NCBI RefSeq assembly: GCF_000003815.2
Contig: NC_049979.1
Coordinates: 11,821,381-11,885,380 of the forward strand
Direction of reading: 5' to 3'
Source of the DNA: Branchiostoma floridae
Taxonomy: Eukaryota > Chordata > Leptocardii > Amphioxiformes > Branchiostomatidae
DNA length: 64,000 nt
A model generated the notes under the pieces. The model had not been told where the DNA came from. It did not search any database and saw only the letters and a list, made by a program, of their open reading frames with translations. The translations under genes were made by a program, and so were the position numbers. Shown here piece after piece: positions 1-14,900 of this stretch (its first letter is position 1; each line of letters begins with the position of its first letter).

Positions 1-931
<931 letters not shown>

Positions 932-1050
932 GAATGTTTGCCATCCGATCGGAGCGAGAGTACGTGATAGAAGAGGACTTTATGAAGGCCGTGAGGAAAG
1001 TCTGCGATAACAAGAAACTGGAGTCCAAACTGGACTACAAGCCTGTATAA
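932..1050 (+). CDS. PSMC6: 26S proteasome regulatory ATPase subunit 10B, terminal exon
   Basis: The exon completes the protein with the residues [20 protein letters not shown], then [19 protein letters not shown] and a TAA stop at 1048-1050. These are the last helices of the AAA+ lid subdomain. The tail YKPV matches the Rpt4 type and is not the HbYX motif used by Rpt2, Rpt3 and Rpt5 to open the 20S gate. The phase joins exactly with the preceding exon (GCA G|GA ATG). The gene converges with the ASPP gene, whose 3' end lies about 0.7 kb downstream on the opposite strand. Confidence 0.96.
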
Positions 1051-1325
1051 ACAACCACTAGCATCAAATCTCCTGAATCAGAACTGTAAACAATGACCAT
1101 AGGATACTGTTTGCTCCTTTTGCTTTTGTTGTTATTAGTACCATACAGATAAAAGTTGTCTTCCCTGTCTCGGTAATAATACTATTATTATTATAGTACT
1201 ATTTAATCAGACTCATTATAGAGAACAATTTTCAGTCTTGTTTCTTCTCCATATGTATTCTAAAACTGTGTACTCTTCATCAGACCTATGAATCCAATAT
1301 CTGAATAAAGTAAGATTTAAAAAGT
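1051..1325 (+). terminator. PSMC6: PSMC6 3' UTR with polyadenylation signal
   Basis: The untranslated tail after the TAA stop carries a canonical AATAAA at 1304-1309. A T/G-rich stretch follows at 1326-1370, as expected downstream of a cleavage site. Cleavage is inferred at about 1320-1330. Confidence 0.8.
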
Positions 1326-1985
1326 CTGTCTTTACATGATTGTGTAGTTTTGGATGTTCTTTTCAAAGGTGCTAGACCTCGTATTCAAAAAGAAAGAAAT
1401 TCGTCCCATTCACAAGTTACCAGCTTTGAACTACAATAAGGATCCCAACAACTTGTAGACATAAAAACATATTTAGAGCTGCAGAGTGTCTTTTGTGCTC
1501 TCAACAAATAGGTTTGGTCCTGCCTATAGGAAAAAGAGACTAAGCAGCAATAACACATGAATATAGATTTGCATGCCAGGCTAGAGAACGTGGTTGGTCA
1601 TCATTTCTAAAACCCTCCAAGAACTTATTTCAATTGAAGAAATTTCTTCAAGGCCATCTTAGACCTCACTCTACTGTACTTAATTAATGTGTTACAGTAG
1701 TAACACAAAAAGAAAATATTTCCTATCATATTGGGCATGTTAGTCAATAAACAAAGAAGTTTGCTGAAATTTACACCCTTCTGATGTATAGTGAATCTTA
1801 CAAATCATACTTCCAGCTAGTGATCCATGCCTCCAGGCTCAAATTACATGAAGGTTCGAAGTTTAGTAACATCACGAGTATATTTTGTACATCTGTTCAT
1901 TGCATAATATGTATTATGGTAGAATATAATACTGAAATTCATTTTAGTGTCACAAACACTAAGTACCAAACGACAAGCACAACAG
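1326..1985. other. convergent intergenic spacer PSMC6/ASPP
   Basis: About 0.65 kb of AT-rich DNA between the inferred polyadenylation sites of two converging genes. I saw no coding exon, RNA gene or clear repeat. Confidence 0.6.
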
Positions 1986-2932
1986 ACACAGATTTCTCCA
2001 GGCTTCATTTATTGTACAGTCACATGATCTCATGGGTGCCTTGGATTCATACATTTAGAATTCGACATTTTCTTGTCGTGATCACATGATACAACTTGTC
2101 CCCTATTAGAATTCATTCAGATCCAGAATTCTGTCACGTTCGGCTACTTCGGTATCATACACGGTGGGTTTTGCCAGCGTCATCGCTACTGGCAAGGTCT
2201 TGTCATCACCATACTAGCTCCAGCTACTACAAAGCAGAATAAATAAAAAAGGCGTGTACTACAAGTTTCTTGGGCCTTCTACACCAGTGTTATGTAAGCT
2301 GCTAGTTAAATACAATTGATAAATACGATGATACAAAAGTTATTCCTCTACCGCCCCTGGCTACACAGCCGCATATTATATACACACGTTTGTAACATAA
2401 GACACATTTCTGGACAACTGTACAAAGGGAAATGCTCCCTTATACAAACAGGAAAAGGTACAACCAGGAAATTCATGCAAGGAAAATGAGATGGCATCAC
2501 ACTTCTGCAAATGAATTGCACTTTCTTCTCAAGAAATCACAAAATCTTACAGAATTTTCTAATTAAAAATTCAAGGTTGCATGAAATGCTGGTGTTTTAA
2601 AATCCATAATTTTTTAGCACAAGTTACAGCCACACTCATACACAACAGTCAACATGCATTCTGTACAACAAAGCTGCATTCTAACAATCCTTCAGTGCCA
2701 TAACCTCCCCTCACAATTCTTTCTTCAGTTCAGAAGCTCCCTCTATCTGATTCAAACCAAACTACACCAGCACAGCTCACTTTCCTTCTTCCATGCTCTT
2801 CAACCCGCTCACATCTTTAAAAGAAAAACAAAAGGCTCTCTCTACTCTGGCTAGCAAACACACGGCTGTTCAGTAAAACTGCAGTAGTTGGCAAGTCTGT
2901 TGGTTGTGCTGTCATGATTTCTTCAATCTACC
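1986..2932 (-). terminator. PPP1R13B: ASPP gene 3' UTR with polyadenylation signal
   Basis: Downstream (minus strand) of the stop at 2933-2935. On the minus strand an AATAAA lies at 2013-2008. It is followed at about 1990-1955 by a GT-rich stretch (minus strand TGTCTGTTGTGCTTGTCGTT), a typical downstream cleavage element. The resulting 3' UTR is about 0.95 kb. The UTR end is inferred. Confidence 0.6.
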
Positions 2933-2965
2933 TCAAGGTCGTTTTTGCGGAATTCTTGGGGACAT
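2933..2965 (-). CDS. PPP1R13B: ASPP terminal coding exon (33 nt, stop)
   Basis: On the minus strand TTTTTCCAG is followed by codons for [10 protein letters not shown] and TGA (2935-2933). The preceding exon ends in NLLG in phase 0, so the join reads [14 protein letters not shown]. This parallels the vertebrate ASPP ending NLLGLYPRI followed by a short basic tail. The exon is so short that it would be missed by ORF scanning. The alternative is that the previous exon reads through its donor into intron sequence, which gives a tail with no family resemblance. Confidence 0.8.
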   Translation of the reverse strand: MSPRIPQKRP

Positions 2966-5900
2966 CTGGAAAAAGAAGTTTTATAAACATTAAGATTTGG
3001 TTGGAAACACATAAACATGTTCAAGTAATTTATACTAACCAACAAGCCATTAGCTTTTTTCAACTCTCCTGGGAAATGTTGATGCAAATTGTCCACAGGT
3101 TACCAGTAGATCGATCCAGAAAAATGTCTTAATGGAAAGGACCTGGTACATGTATATTGAATGTAAGGCCAACTCTGTTAAGTCCAACTCTCTGAGATGA
3201 ATAGTATGATGATGACGATGAAAAATGTTTAGTATGTATTTCTATTACCGTTTTTTGGTGTTGCCACAATTCAATTGCACATCTATAACATGCTTACAAC
3301 CTGAGAAATTAAAGCATGACTGACTAGTAGTTCTGATGCACAAACAAGCAAGTCTACCCACCCCAAGTAAGTTCCTGGCCACATATCCCTCCTTCCCTTC
3401 CTGGTTGCGTGCCCACCACCACTCGATCTCGTCGGCATCGCCTTTGCGCAGCACGTAGAGGGGTTCCCCCTCCCTGAACTGGAGTTCGTCCGGCTCCTCT
3501 GCGTCATAGTCAAACAGGGCGTAGACTAGCCCGCCGTTGACGATCCCCATCTTCTCTTGGATACCTGCAGAGTTAGGCAATAGTTCCATGAAACAGACCA
3601 CAGCTGCTGTGCATGCTGAGATATGTAAGATAGCCATCCATTTGGCACCCAATTTGTATTGATTATAGAGTTGAAGGTTAAGATGCTTACACGGGTGATC
3701 TACAGATGGAACAAGCCTGATACAATCTTCAACCAATATAAAAACTAGTTCTAAGCTGTAACACTGTAGTTTCTAATAAGGCAATGTCCTTTGTTTCAGC
3801 CCTGAGTACAGTTAACTCTTATGTTAGAGCACAGAAACTCACTACAACAAAAAATTTGTGACTTTTATACAAAGTTAAATTTTCAACTCACACAAAAAGG
3901 TTCAACTCAGTGCATAGTGGATAGGAAGCATATTGACACAAGTAATTTAATTGTCTCCTGCCTTCAAAACTACAGCATTGTGGGCAGTTATACCAAAGCC
4001 ACTGACAGATCAGCATGAAAACAGAGTTTTCAATGAGGGGAACGTCATTGGTAGAAACAGGTTGGTACAAACAGTTTTAAGGAGTAATGTACATTTAGTG
4101 ACTATTCGAGTCTACCTCCAATACTGAATACTACTACTACCTCCAAGGAAGTAAATTGCTGAGCCCCAAAGGCACATATACAGATACTGTGTGAGGAGGT
4201 GAAACTCACCATACAGGTACTCGGAGCAGCCGGTGAACCCGTCCTCCAGCTCCTCACACTTCTCTGCTGCCGTCTCCACGTCACTGATGGTCGTGGCGAA
4301 GATGCAGGCCCCGCCGGTCACCAGCAGCTCCACCATGGGCATGTTGTTACAGGATGCTGCACAGTGGAGAGGGGTCCTGGGGACATACAGACATTGATGT
4401 ATGGGTACATACTTAATTTGAGTTTTCCCATTTTACCTTTCAGTCCCACAGATCTGTCTGAGACATTGAGAGCCTTTATTATTACCTCTTCATGATGCCG
4501 TGAATATGAGTTTCCATTGCTTTACTATTGTACTACAGAGACAGCAAAATTCTCCTTTTCTGTCCCACCATGAAATTCCGTGAAAGTTAACGAATTCATG
4601 GTAACCCACCATCCGTCGCTGTCCTGTGAGTTGACGTCGCACCCATACTCCACCAGGAAGGTGACAATGTCGTGGTAGCCGGCACAGATGGCGTTATGCA
4701 GCGCCGTGATCCCCTCGTCATTTGAACCACTCGGATTCTCAACCTGGGCACAAGGAAATAACAGGACATGTCATTATTCTAATTCTTTGAAATACAGCCC
4801 TGGGCCCCTGGCTACATTATCTGTACAATACCAGTAATGCTATGGTCACCGACAGTGGTGTTTTCCCTTCTTTCAAATTCATATAACAGCATGAAGAGTT
4901 TGGATCAACTTTTTGTCAACAGTCTGGGAGTAGAAGAGAAAAGTTACCACATTTCTAAGCAAAGAATCCAGTATGCTCAAAATGTCTAAGTCTTCTTTCA
5001 ATAGAGCTAAAAGACAATTTGTGTTTGTAGTAATTTGTTACTACACATTGACTATACATTTGTATTACTTTGATGTCAGTGATAAGACAATCAAACAACA
5101 ACCGTGTCCATGATTCTCACCTGGTTGATGATGTCCTGCACCAGGTCAAACTCTCCCTCCAGCGATGCGTCCAGCAGCAGAGCCAGCGGGTCGAACCTGA
5201 CGTTCCGTTTGGGCTTCACCCCGTTCCTGCCCTTCAGGTTGCTCTTCTTCTCTGGTTGCATAGGTTTGGCAGGCTGGCTGGGTGGTGGGCTGCGGGGTTG
5301 TTGTGGCGGCTGCTGCGGCGATGGTGGTGGCTGCTGGGGCGAAGTCTGCCCGTTGTTCTGTGTACCATTCTGCGCCTGCTCCGGCATTTCTCTGGTGGGG
5401 GAAACATTCTGTTGTGTATCTGGAGCTGGGCTGCCGTACGGAGGACTAGCAGGGCTCTCTTGTTCCTGGGGTTTGGGGGAACTTGGGTACGCGGGGGGAG
5501 GGCCCTGGGCGGCCAAGTGAGCTGGAGGGCTCCCTCGATAGTATTGCTGTTGGGCTGGAGAACCCTCGCCTTCATTGAAGGAGTGTCTCTTTCTGAGTGG
5601 CCGAGGCGCGTGGGCTATCCTCCGGATCTTCTCAGGGTCTGCGTTGGGGAAGAGCCTTTCGTAGGCACTGCCTGGCTTGGGCGTGAGGTGCTTAGTTGGG
5701 CTGACCGGTCGCCTGGGGTCAAACGAATCATCCTGGAATTCCTCCACATTATTTTTTCTTGCCTGCGCAGAATCATCCGGGATGATGTACTCCGGGGAGG
5801 CACTCTGTCCTGATGGTGATGTGGGAGGGCTGCTTTGGGAGCTAGGAGGACTGGAGTGCTTCCTCGGAGACGATGGCCTCTGCTGGCTACCTTCTGCTGG

Positions 5901-8900
5901 ATGCTGAGGTCCTGTGTACTGAGGAGGATGCTTCCTTGGCGAGGGTGGCCTTTCCCTCGAGTCAGGGGGTTGGCCCATTCTTCCCTGACTGCTTGTTTGT
6001 GTGGGGGAGGGTTCCTGTTGGTAGTGACCCTGTTTGGTGGGAGACGGTGCCCGAACAGGCTGGCCCCCGTGCGCCGATGCAGGCGGGAAAGGTCCGCTCA
6101 AGACGGTTGACACGGGTGCGTACGGGCCCGCCGCCTGTCCCTGGTTTGGTGGGTATGGCACGGTTTGTGAGGAGACAGGAGCGTATGCTTCCATCGCACC
6201 CTGCCCGTCCTGAGGGAGTGGTCGTACAGTTGCCGTCGGCGACTCCACCTTCCCTCCTTGAGAGGAGGTGGAAGATAAGGGTCGCAGTGTTTGAGAGCCC
6301 TCCCCGGCTGCCTGCGACGTACTGACCGTCACCGCCCGCACCATCGACTTGTCTGTCCTGCCCTGCTGTTGGCCAGGAGATGGGAACGACAAAGCATCGC
6401 TTGTTGTAGGGGACGTGAAACCGGCCCTAGTTACATGCGGCCCTGACCTGTAAGATGTGTATCCAGGACTCGAGACTGGCGGCCTGTTGCCTCCTTTCAG
6501 GATAGCTAGTGCTGTGTCGAGGGCTTTTGGTGAGGTATCTAATTTGCTTGAAGAGCCTGAAATCGAAGGGGAAGGTCCATCTGGTTGGCTACTATTTTTA
6601 TGGCCATTTGATGGTTTGGGCCTCGTTTTGGGGGGCATCTTCTTTGAAGAACCCTGTTCCCTTTGTGTGTCTCCAGGCAAATCACTCGAACTGTGGTAGT
6701 TTTTCCTCATTGCGGCTGAGTCCTGTTCTCTAATCATGTCTAGCAGCTCGTAACTCGAGTGGGGCCTATCTTTGGCCACGTACAACCCTCCATCCTTCGG
6801 TTTGCGCTCAAGTTGGGGACTAAGTCGCCCCATGGTCGCGCCTTCCACATTCAAATAATTTGGCCTAGAATTCTGTGTTGCAATGTGGTTGTTTCCCTGA
6901 CCATTTACAGCCCTCCCTTCTACTACAGGTGAGCTGCGTGCACTGTTATCATTCACACCTTCAGGCTGACCCCTCCCGCTGGCCTGGCTACTCATAGAAG
7001 AGTCTGAACCATATGATTTCAACGTTGTCCCTCCAGGAACAAAGGGTCTGGGTGCCAGGCTAAGTCCTACACCATAGTCCTTAGACTTTGGTGACTGTCC
7101 CTTTCCATAGGGAGACTTAAGTTGAGATGGTTCTCCTTCCACAGACTTTAGGGTTTCCTCCATTACTGCATAGGCTTCCGAATGCCCCTTGGAAGGAGTG
7201 AAATTGCTTTTCTCGGGAGTAAAGTGGGTCGGCATGACTGGCAGTCCTCCGTTGGGCAGGTAATTACCCTGTTTCAGGTCACCATCGTTTGGCATTTCCT
7301 TGATTGGCTCTGTGTAGGCCCTTCCGTTGGGCTTCAGGTTGTCCCTGGACTGCTTGGGTTGCTGAATGTACGGTTCTACAGCGGCAATGTTCTGTGCCTT
7401 CCCTGGCTGGCCCTTAGTTGGGGACTCGCTGTCGTTCTGGTTCGCCTTGTTTGGCTGTCGCTGCTGCTGAGCTGCTTTCTTTTTCCTGAGCCTGTCCGTC
7501 AGCTCGGCTATTCTCTTGTCCATGAAAGACATTTCGTTGTTTCGCTGGTTGAGGGACTCCCTCTGTGCTTGCAGTTTGGCATTTTGCTGGTCATTCAGCC
7601 TGTTCCGAATCTATAAATGATAAACATAAGTTATTCTCCAATACGTGCATTTTCAAAATTTTCAGAAATTCTGGATATCTTAATATCTTAATAACAAGTC
7701 ATTGATGTGACTAATCACTCTACAGTGGTTACCTTTAGCTAACTAGCCATCCTAACTAGTCCACCAATTAGTTGGTGAATGAAAGAGTACGGGAGACCTA
7801 ATAAACTACCTAGGATGGTACCCGAGCAAACTTTTGGCTGCCAAACCAAAATAAAAAGTCATAATTAACAAAGCACTAAGGATAAGGGCCTGTCTTCTTA
7901 ATGTTATCGAAATTTCATCTGTCAGATTATCTACAAAGTACAACTGGCAGTCCAAATTATTACATGTCCTCTGTGTATTGTATTGCCTATCTTTCGCTTG
8001 ACTCCAAAGTGAAACATTTCAGTGCATGAATTTCCTGTAGATGTTGTTTCCTTTAGATGTTTCAATAGTAGTTCAAAAGCCTTGTACAAATGTGCAACTC
8101 ACCATGAGCTCTTTCCTGAGCCTCTCTAGTTCCGCCGACATGGATGCCGCGTGCGAGATGTCCCCGTTGTACCCGTTCACCTTCCCCGTCCGCAGGTCCT
8201 CCAGCTGCTTCGTCAGCCCGTCCACACGTGACACCGCCGCCGCAAGCTCCTTCTGCTTCTCCGAGAACAGCTGGCGCACCGACTCCAGCTCTGAAGCTGA
8301 AATGCAAACAAAAATCAGCATTGTAGGAGAGCTGGGAAGATCTCACAATTGCCACCAGTGCACCACAGGGACAATCACTCCACAAACATCCAACTTCCAA
8401 GCAAAACTGTCAAGAAAAGCAGCAATTCATGGAGCCTGTCACAAATAGGAACTATTTACGACTGTTCCTCAGTGTGGTCAGCTTGCTGAGGAAGATTATA
8501 GGTCTGTACTGTTCTTGATCTCATTATTAAATACCCTTTGAAAATACATTTGAATTGAAGGTTGCTCAGTATAATGTTCATTACCACTGAATCAAGTTCC
8601 TTGATTTTGGTTTTCTAGCACATGTGCATATAGTGTTGCTAGTCTGGGGCAGTCTCAAGCCTTCAAGGACCCATCCCTTTGCCCAAGGACATTTGTTTGT
8701 TGGGGACAAAAATTTTAACCTGTCCATCAAAAACATCTAAATCTTATGACATGATTAATTGATGACAGTTTCATCAGCTTAAAACCAGAGATCTAAGAAC
8801 AGAAATTGATAACATGGGCTCACAAAAAATGGGTGGGACAGGACAGAAAACACATCTAGAGCTAGACAACAGCCCTGTGGTGGCTATTTTTGTTTGCATA

Positions 8901-11900
8901 AGATTTCCACATGTTCCTGTTAACTCATGGAGAGAAACAAGTGCCAGGAAGGAGAACAGGTGGCCAGCCCACAGGGAACATGACATCATGCTATAATCAT
9001 GATGGTATGCCAACTATCAACTTCACAGAACAAGTTCATTAACTACCAGGAAAATGGGCATGTTATTTCAGACTTTCCTCAGGCAAAAAATACCTACTAG
9101 AACTAGAAGGGTGCTCATGCGTATAGCTTCATTTGGGAACTGATATGGTATCGGCCACTCAAGCAACATCATTTTCTTCTCAATCCACATCTGAACAATA
9201 AAAAAAATTCAAATTTTGTTGAGCAAACTGACAATTCTCTGTTCACTCCACAGTTGCAGTATGTAGTGGAAAGGTGGGAGAAAATGACAGTTTAGCCAGG
9301 ACCACTGAATTACCAAATCAGTCTGGGCAGAGTGTAGAGGGAAATAGGCGGACTCTTGTTTACTGTATCTAAATGGCTAAGCCTGTAGGACAAAGGTCAG
9401 TGTTGTTTTGTCTCTCTTCTAACTAGTACCACAGATGTAAAGGCAACTAGCCAGATAAGTGAACCTATATAATAGTGGCTCAAAATAAGGATGTTTGTGT
9501 TCCAAACAATCATTTCAAGATGTTTTATTTTCAAATCCTAGTGACTCTCTTACAGAATGATTGCAGTCAAGGCTAGCCTGGATACCATACCCCAACCTCA
9601 AAATAGATAGATACTTGAGATCGGGCTGGGGTTTGGTAACCAGGCTAAGTCAAAGCAGGTTGGGTCACTTCATTTCCTTGTTTGTTTATTGTTTATCTGT
9701 ACACAAATCACCTTGGTTTTGGTACATACTGGTCAATCCAAGAAAATATGCAGGCTTATTTCATCCAAAGTCAAAGCAAATCAGAAGGTAATTAGAATAT
9801 ATATAGATAACATGAACTAATGCTCGGCCATGAGCGGACGCCGATGATGAGATAATATAAGGAACATCAAATTCTTTTATATTATGGGCCAAAGTGAATC
9901 ATAATGATAAACAAGATAGTGAGTGGGTGAGCCAAAGTCAGTTACTAGAATACAAAAATGTAGGCTATAATCATCCCTATAGTACATTAGATCAGTGACT
10001 AATCGATAGAGTTTTTACAACTATGAAGATAGTGATGGGCACAAGTCTATATTACTGGAGGCTTCTTTGGCAACTGCCTGTAAACAAAGTTGGATACATG
10101 TTCGGATATTTTTAGGGCAGGCAGAGTTGACCATGTCCAAAGAGGGGACGACCTCTATGACATTTGAGCCAACCCAAACATGGCAGATGGCTGGCTCAGT
10201 GAGAGCAGGATTGTTCACATGTGTACCCCCTGGTGCAGGTCCTGACAGCCTCTCAGCAGGAGCTTCCCTGTATGGCACAGACATTTCCACCTGTCTGTGC
10301 TGACGCTTCCTCATCATCAACTAACAAAACATGGCCTTGATTTATGGCCAGTCTTCTTATATAACAGCTAGCATTAGGTATTGCTTTAATGATGGATCTA
10401 GATATTCATTGAATTTTAGCCAAACTACAAGCTTGCAAAAATGTTTTGTGTATCATGTAATCATATGTCGCACTTTTTTTTTAGAAGTCACAATCTAGTT
10501 CTTCTTGAGGTACTGCTAGACATATATTATTAGCTGTAGCTGCACGTATGCGCTATGTGCATTGTGAGGTATGTGCACAAATAAATTTCTGCCTGCTTTG
10601 AACACTATGTGATTTGTTTGTGCAACTGTATTTGCTAGTTCAGCTGTCACCACATTTTTCATGGTCCATGATGGTGGGTTTACTTTGAGGTTCCTGATGT
10701 TTTTGGTCATTCCCACTGAGTTTATCACGTGCATGCTTTGAATCTCCCTGATGCAGCCAGAGCAGCTTTAATTGTGTTTACATTTGGTTACTATAATTAA
10801 TAGGACCTGCCCCAGTAACCACCAAGGGTAACAGGTGTAAAGACCCTTTTCTGAAGCAGTTTGTCAACATGTGCTTCCCATATGCTGTTCACTTTGAGAA
10901 GCCAAATCCATATTACATACTACAGTGGAAGCCGCTTAATTGCACATCCCATTTGCCAGCGTATTTCGTGCAATAATCCGGGTAGTGCAATAATGCGAAG
11001 TTATCTAGCTGGACCGCACTGGTTTGGGACTTTGGGATTCCGTGCAATAAACAGAAGTGTGCGTTAATCCGTTGTGCAATTAACTGGCTTCTACAGTACC
11101 TAAACTTGTGCAGAATGGTTTTCTTTTTTACCTCACAGAAGGAGGGTCACCTCTAGCAGAGGTACAATTTTTGGATGTGTATGTGTCTTTGGGATAACTC
11201 CCAAATCCTTTTTATGCATTTACCTGAATTTTGGTATGTTTTAGGGTCTCTAAGAGATTCAACTGGTAATTTGGGGGCCCCTGGCAAATGTTTTGGGACC
11301 TGTACTTGGCCATAGGCAAAAATGTACAATAATGGTTCTTCATTCAACTACTTGGACAGCTGGCGCTGGCTTATAATTTTTAGCTTCATTTGGTGGTAAA
11401 AACATGCAACCAATAGCATATGTTATGCTGGTAGCACATAAAACCTTGATGTCAAGTTGTGAACGAAGGACAAGAAGAGTTTCTGACATTTTGATTGAAC
11501 ACCTCACTGTGTTCAGAATTCTGATGGCTAGGCACAAGTGAGGATATTCCATAGGCAAAGAATTAGTGATGGTGACATGCTGAAGTTAACAAGTACATTG
11601 TAGTTGCACAGAGGACAGACATTGGCAGGTGTTTGATATTACATGGTAACTAACTTCCTGCTTCCCATAGAGGATGAAAGAGCCTCCACAGCTATAATGA
11701 GTTGGGATAACCAGGCTAGCATGCAGTCCTTGTAAAAAAACCCTCTGCATCACACACTATTTAGGATACTCATGCACCAGGTTCCAGAATTTGATACCCC
11801 ATCCTGGGAATGATTCCAAGGCCTATGCCAAGGAAGATTTGATCAGCATGCTGACATGTAGCAATATCCCACAATGTAACTATTGTTTCTTTCAGTGCGC

Positions 11901-14900
11901 CCTAAGGGAACTTGCAGAACCCACAGGGACAGTAGTCCACTTAGAGCACTAGGTAAATGGCTATGGAACTCTGGAGCTGTCAGAGTCTGAAGTGGCTCCT
12001 CAGGAGGGGAGGGTTAAGTATGACAGGTCTCCTCCCTGGTGGATTTGCAGGGAGACCAATGAATTGGTTCCATTGTCAGGGCTGTATCCAGAAGTATAAA
12101 ACATACAGCACCACAGGAGAAACTAGCCTGGATGCCAGACTGTTTCTAGGCCCTACACAGGGTGGATCCTTGGCTCCAAGGCCAATAGGCCCACAACGAC
12201 ATTTTACCACTAGTTCAAAGGTGGCTGTGGCACAACTTCGTTGGGGACATGTATATCATTTGTATGCAATTAAATGTTTCTAACAATTATATGAAATTTT
12301 GCGTAATGTCTTAGATAGATTCTGATTCTTACATTGTGTCGGGCTACCAGAATTTACTGTACCTTTCCTAAGCTTGCCTCAGTACAAATTTTTGCCTAGT
12401 TATCAGCATCAGTGACTAGACTTTTAACCTGACCTACATTGGGTAGTGACAACACCAGTACATAATCATAATAACATACTTTCTAATCTTCTATAAGAAC
12501 TTCAAGGGTTTGAACTAGGTTAAGAAAACAACCACAGGACATGTCTGGTGTACTTTTACACCATGTTGGCCTTGTTCTGTATCCTGTCTGGCCTCGAAAA
12601 TCACAGGGTACAGATATCACAGCTTTATAGAGGCTCTAATGTTACACATGTACCAGTAAACTGGAATTAAGGACATTGGTCATCCTGCTTTTGCACACAA
12701 GGTGGAAATCAAGAGGTTTGTCTTTCAGCAATCAGACTGCCCTTCTGATGGGGTGGTAAGCCTTTCGTATAGTGAAGACCCACTATTCAACTTCTGCACA
12801 CAAAATAATTGAGAAGGGATGACCCCATGTGCTTGGATAAATTTGGGGGGACAAAACCAGCGTCAGGACCATGCCTCCTCTCCTATCAATGATAGCATGG
12901 GTACCATCCTATTAAGTTTACCCAGGCTCGTTTCTTCACAATATGATATGTGAAGGATCAAGCAGGGGTTCCAATTCTCGCTCCCACAGAAAATTCTTAC
13001 AAAATGTATGGTGAGGGAGTGAGTGGGTAAACTATAGGATGACACTCAGGCAACATAACTGGAATGCCCCCCCCCCCCAAAAAAAATTGTTAGAGACTGG
13101 ACTTACACAAGTTGGAATTGGTGGTCCTTTGCTGCTCTGCCTGCCCCCGAAGTGACCTGAGTTTGCGCAGTTTCATCTCCTGGCTTTCCACCTTGTCTCG
13201 CAGCATACGCAATCTCTCGTTTTCTTCCGCCATTTCTTGCTGGGCCTGTACACAGTACAACAGAAAGAAAACAAGGCAATCAGAGTTAGCAGAATTCACC
13301 CTCATCAAGTAAACTCAGGAACGGACACACACCCTAACACACACAGACATAGAAATGAAAAAAAAAAACTTTCCTCTCTTGACTTGAGACATGTTCACAG
13401 ATGTCTAACCATTATGAAATGACCTTATAACTGTACATTAAGCTTTTACATTGGCTGTATAATACTTGGATACAGTTTTGCATAAGGAAGTTTTACTTAC
13501 TCAGGCTGTAGGTATACTAAGAGGAGTTACAAACATATCATGACAACCTGAACACAAGCAGTAACAGCCACCACACTGCTTAACACCACCCCAACAAAGC
13601 TAGTTCTATTCTGTAAATGTATAAAAACTACTTTTGGGAGAGTGATTGATTAAGTCTGCAATTTTGTCTATATATGTAAAATGCCAAAGTTATTGTCGCA
13701 TTCACTTGTTATTTCAAATAGTCTCAAAATCATGGCGTATACTTTACACGTACAGGAAATGACTTGTTTGCTTTCAGATCTGCACATTGTTACCACATAC
13801 ATATTACTGCTAGCCAACTATCCGGCACCTCCACACCCACATAGCTCTAGCTTGAGTTCACGTCTAGAATGTGCCAGGGCGCTTCTCTGTCCTCTCAGAA
13901 CCTTTTACAAATTTCTCGCTGACTTTGATGGTGTGTTATCCAATGCCGAGATTACAAACTTGAACCCAGGATGACTGCGATTTACAAACGATAGACGTCA
14001 CTGCTGTCAAGTTTGTACATTCGAGGTATACGCGAGAACAGGAGATTGGCACTGAACTTCTCATTTCTCCTATAATTAGCCGTCCTAAAAGTAGAAATTC
14101 TAGCATGTCACACGGGTTAATTTCAATATGGAAGCGATGGCCTTACAGGTCGTCCGATCTAGCCACATAAATTTGACTGAGTCAACCGAGTCCCTTGATG
14201 CCCTTGTCATACAGAAGAAAAGTTGGTATAAATCTGTCTATAATAGGTCTAATTTGCTTTTTCTGCAGCCATAAGCCCTGTGTTCTTTTGACCATTGTCC
14301 GGTTTTTAGAGATCGGCCAATGTTCGCAGGTCCAAAGTGATTTGGCAGACTTTTAGTGGAAATATACTTATCTCAAAGCAGAACAGGCCACAGGAGGCCT
14401 GTTGGATACGGTTGGCCCTTTCAATACACCAATAGATCTGCTTGGAGATTACAAAAATAAGGGAACCTTCTGGAAATCAACAATATGGATCAAGCTCAAG
14501 CTTTGACAGGGGTAAGTCTTCCTATAAAAAAAGTTTGCACTCAGCCCATTTATGGCCCATACCTAGTCTACCTAGTCCCTGGTTAGCAAATAACCTTACA
14601 AAAACATATCCTCCAGACAAGCCTTAAAAGGGAACACTGCCTCTGAAACTTTTGGATGATTCACTAAATCCTATAATTCAAGTCTAACTCCAAGTATAAT
14701 CCTTCAATTTGTTGTTGCTAGACCCCATCTTGAGATCAGATGTTACAGTCATAACCAGATATTTATTAGCAGAGCTTATCACTGAGGTGCTCCCAGTGCA
14801 CTAGTGGTAGAGAACCGTTTTATCCTGCCCACCCACCCTCTGGTACCTCCCCCTCCTCTCCCCCTCCCAGCCTCAACAGACTGAAGCCTTCAGAGTTCAA

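Larger units (their letters stand above)
8297..13106 (-). other. PPP1R13B: ASPP 4.8-kb intron
   Basis: AT-rich intron. It contains an inverted-repeat hairpin (9575-9646), a pogo-like MITE (10923-11096) and a C/A homopolymer run (about 13066-13087) close to the donor. No internal exon was recognised elsewhere; remaining open frames have no family motif. Confidence 0.75.

Noticed and set aside
5070-6325. Several plus-strand open frames rich in Leu, Gly and Trp
   Set aside because: They are shadows of the GC-rich ASPP exon on the minus strand, which has family motifs and proper splice sites.
14129-14275. 48-codon plus-strand frame in a locally CpG-richer patch
   Set aside because: No homology, promoter element or splice context that I can defend; mentioned only within the intron entry.
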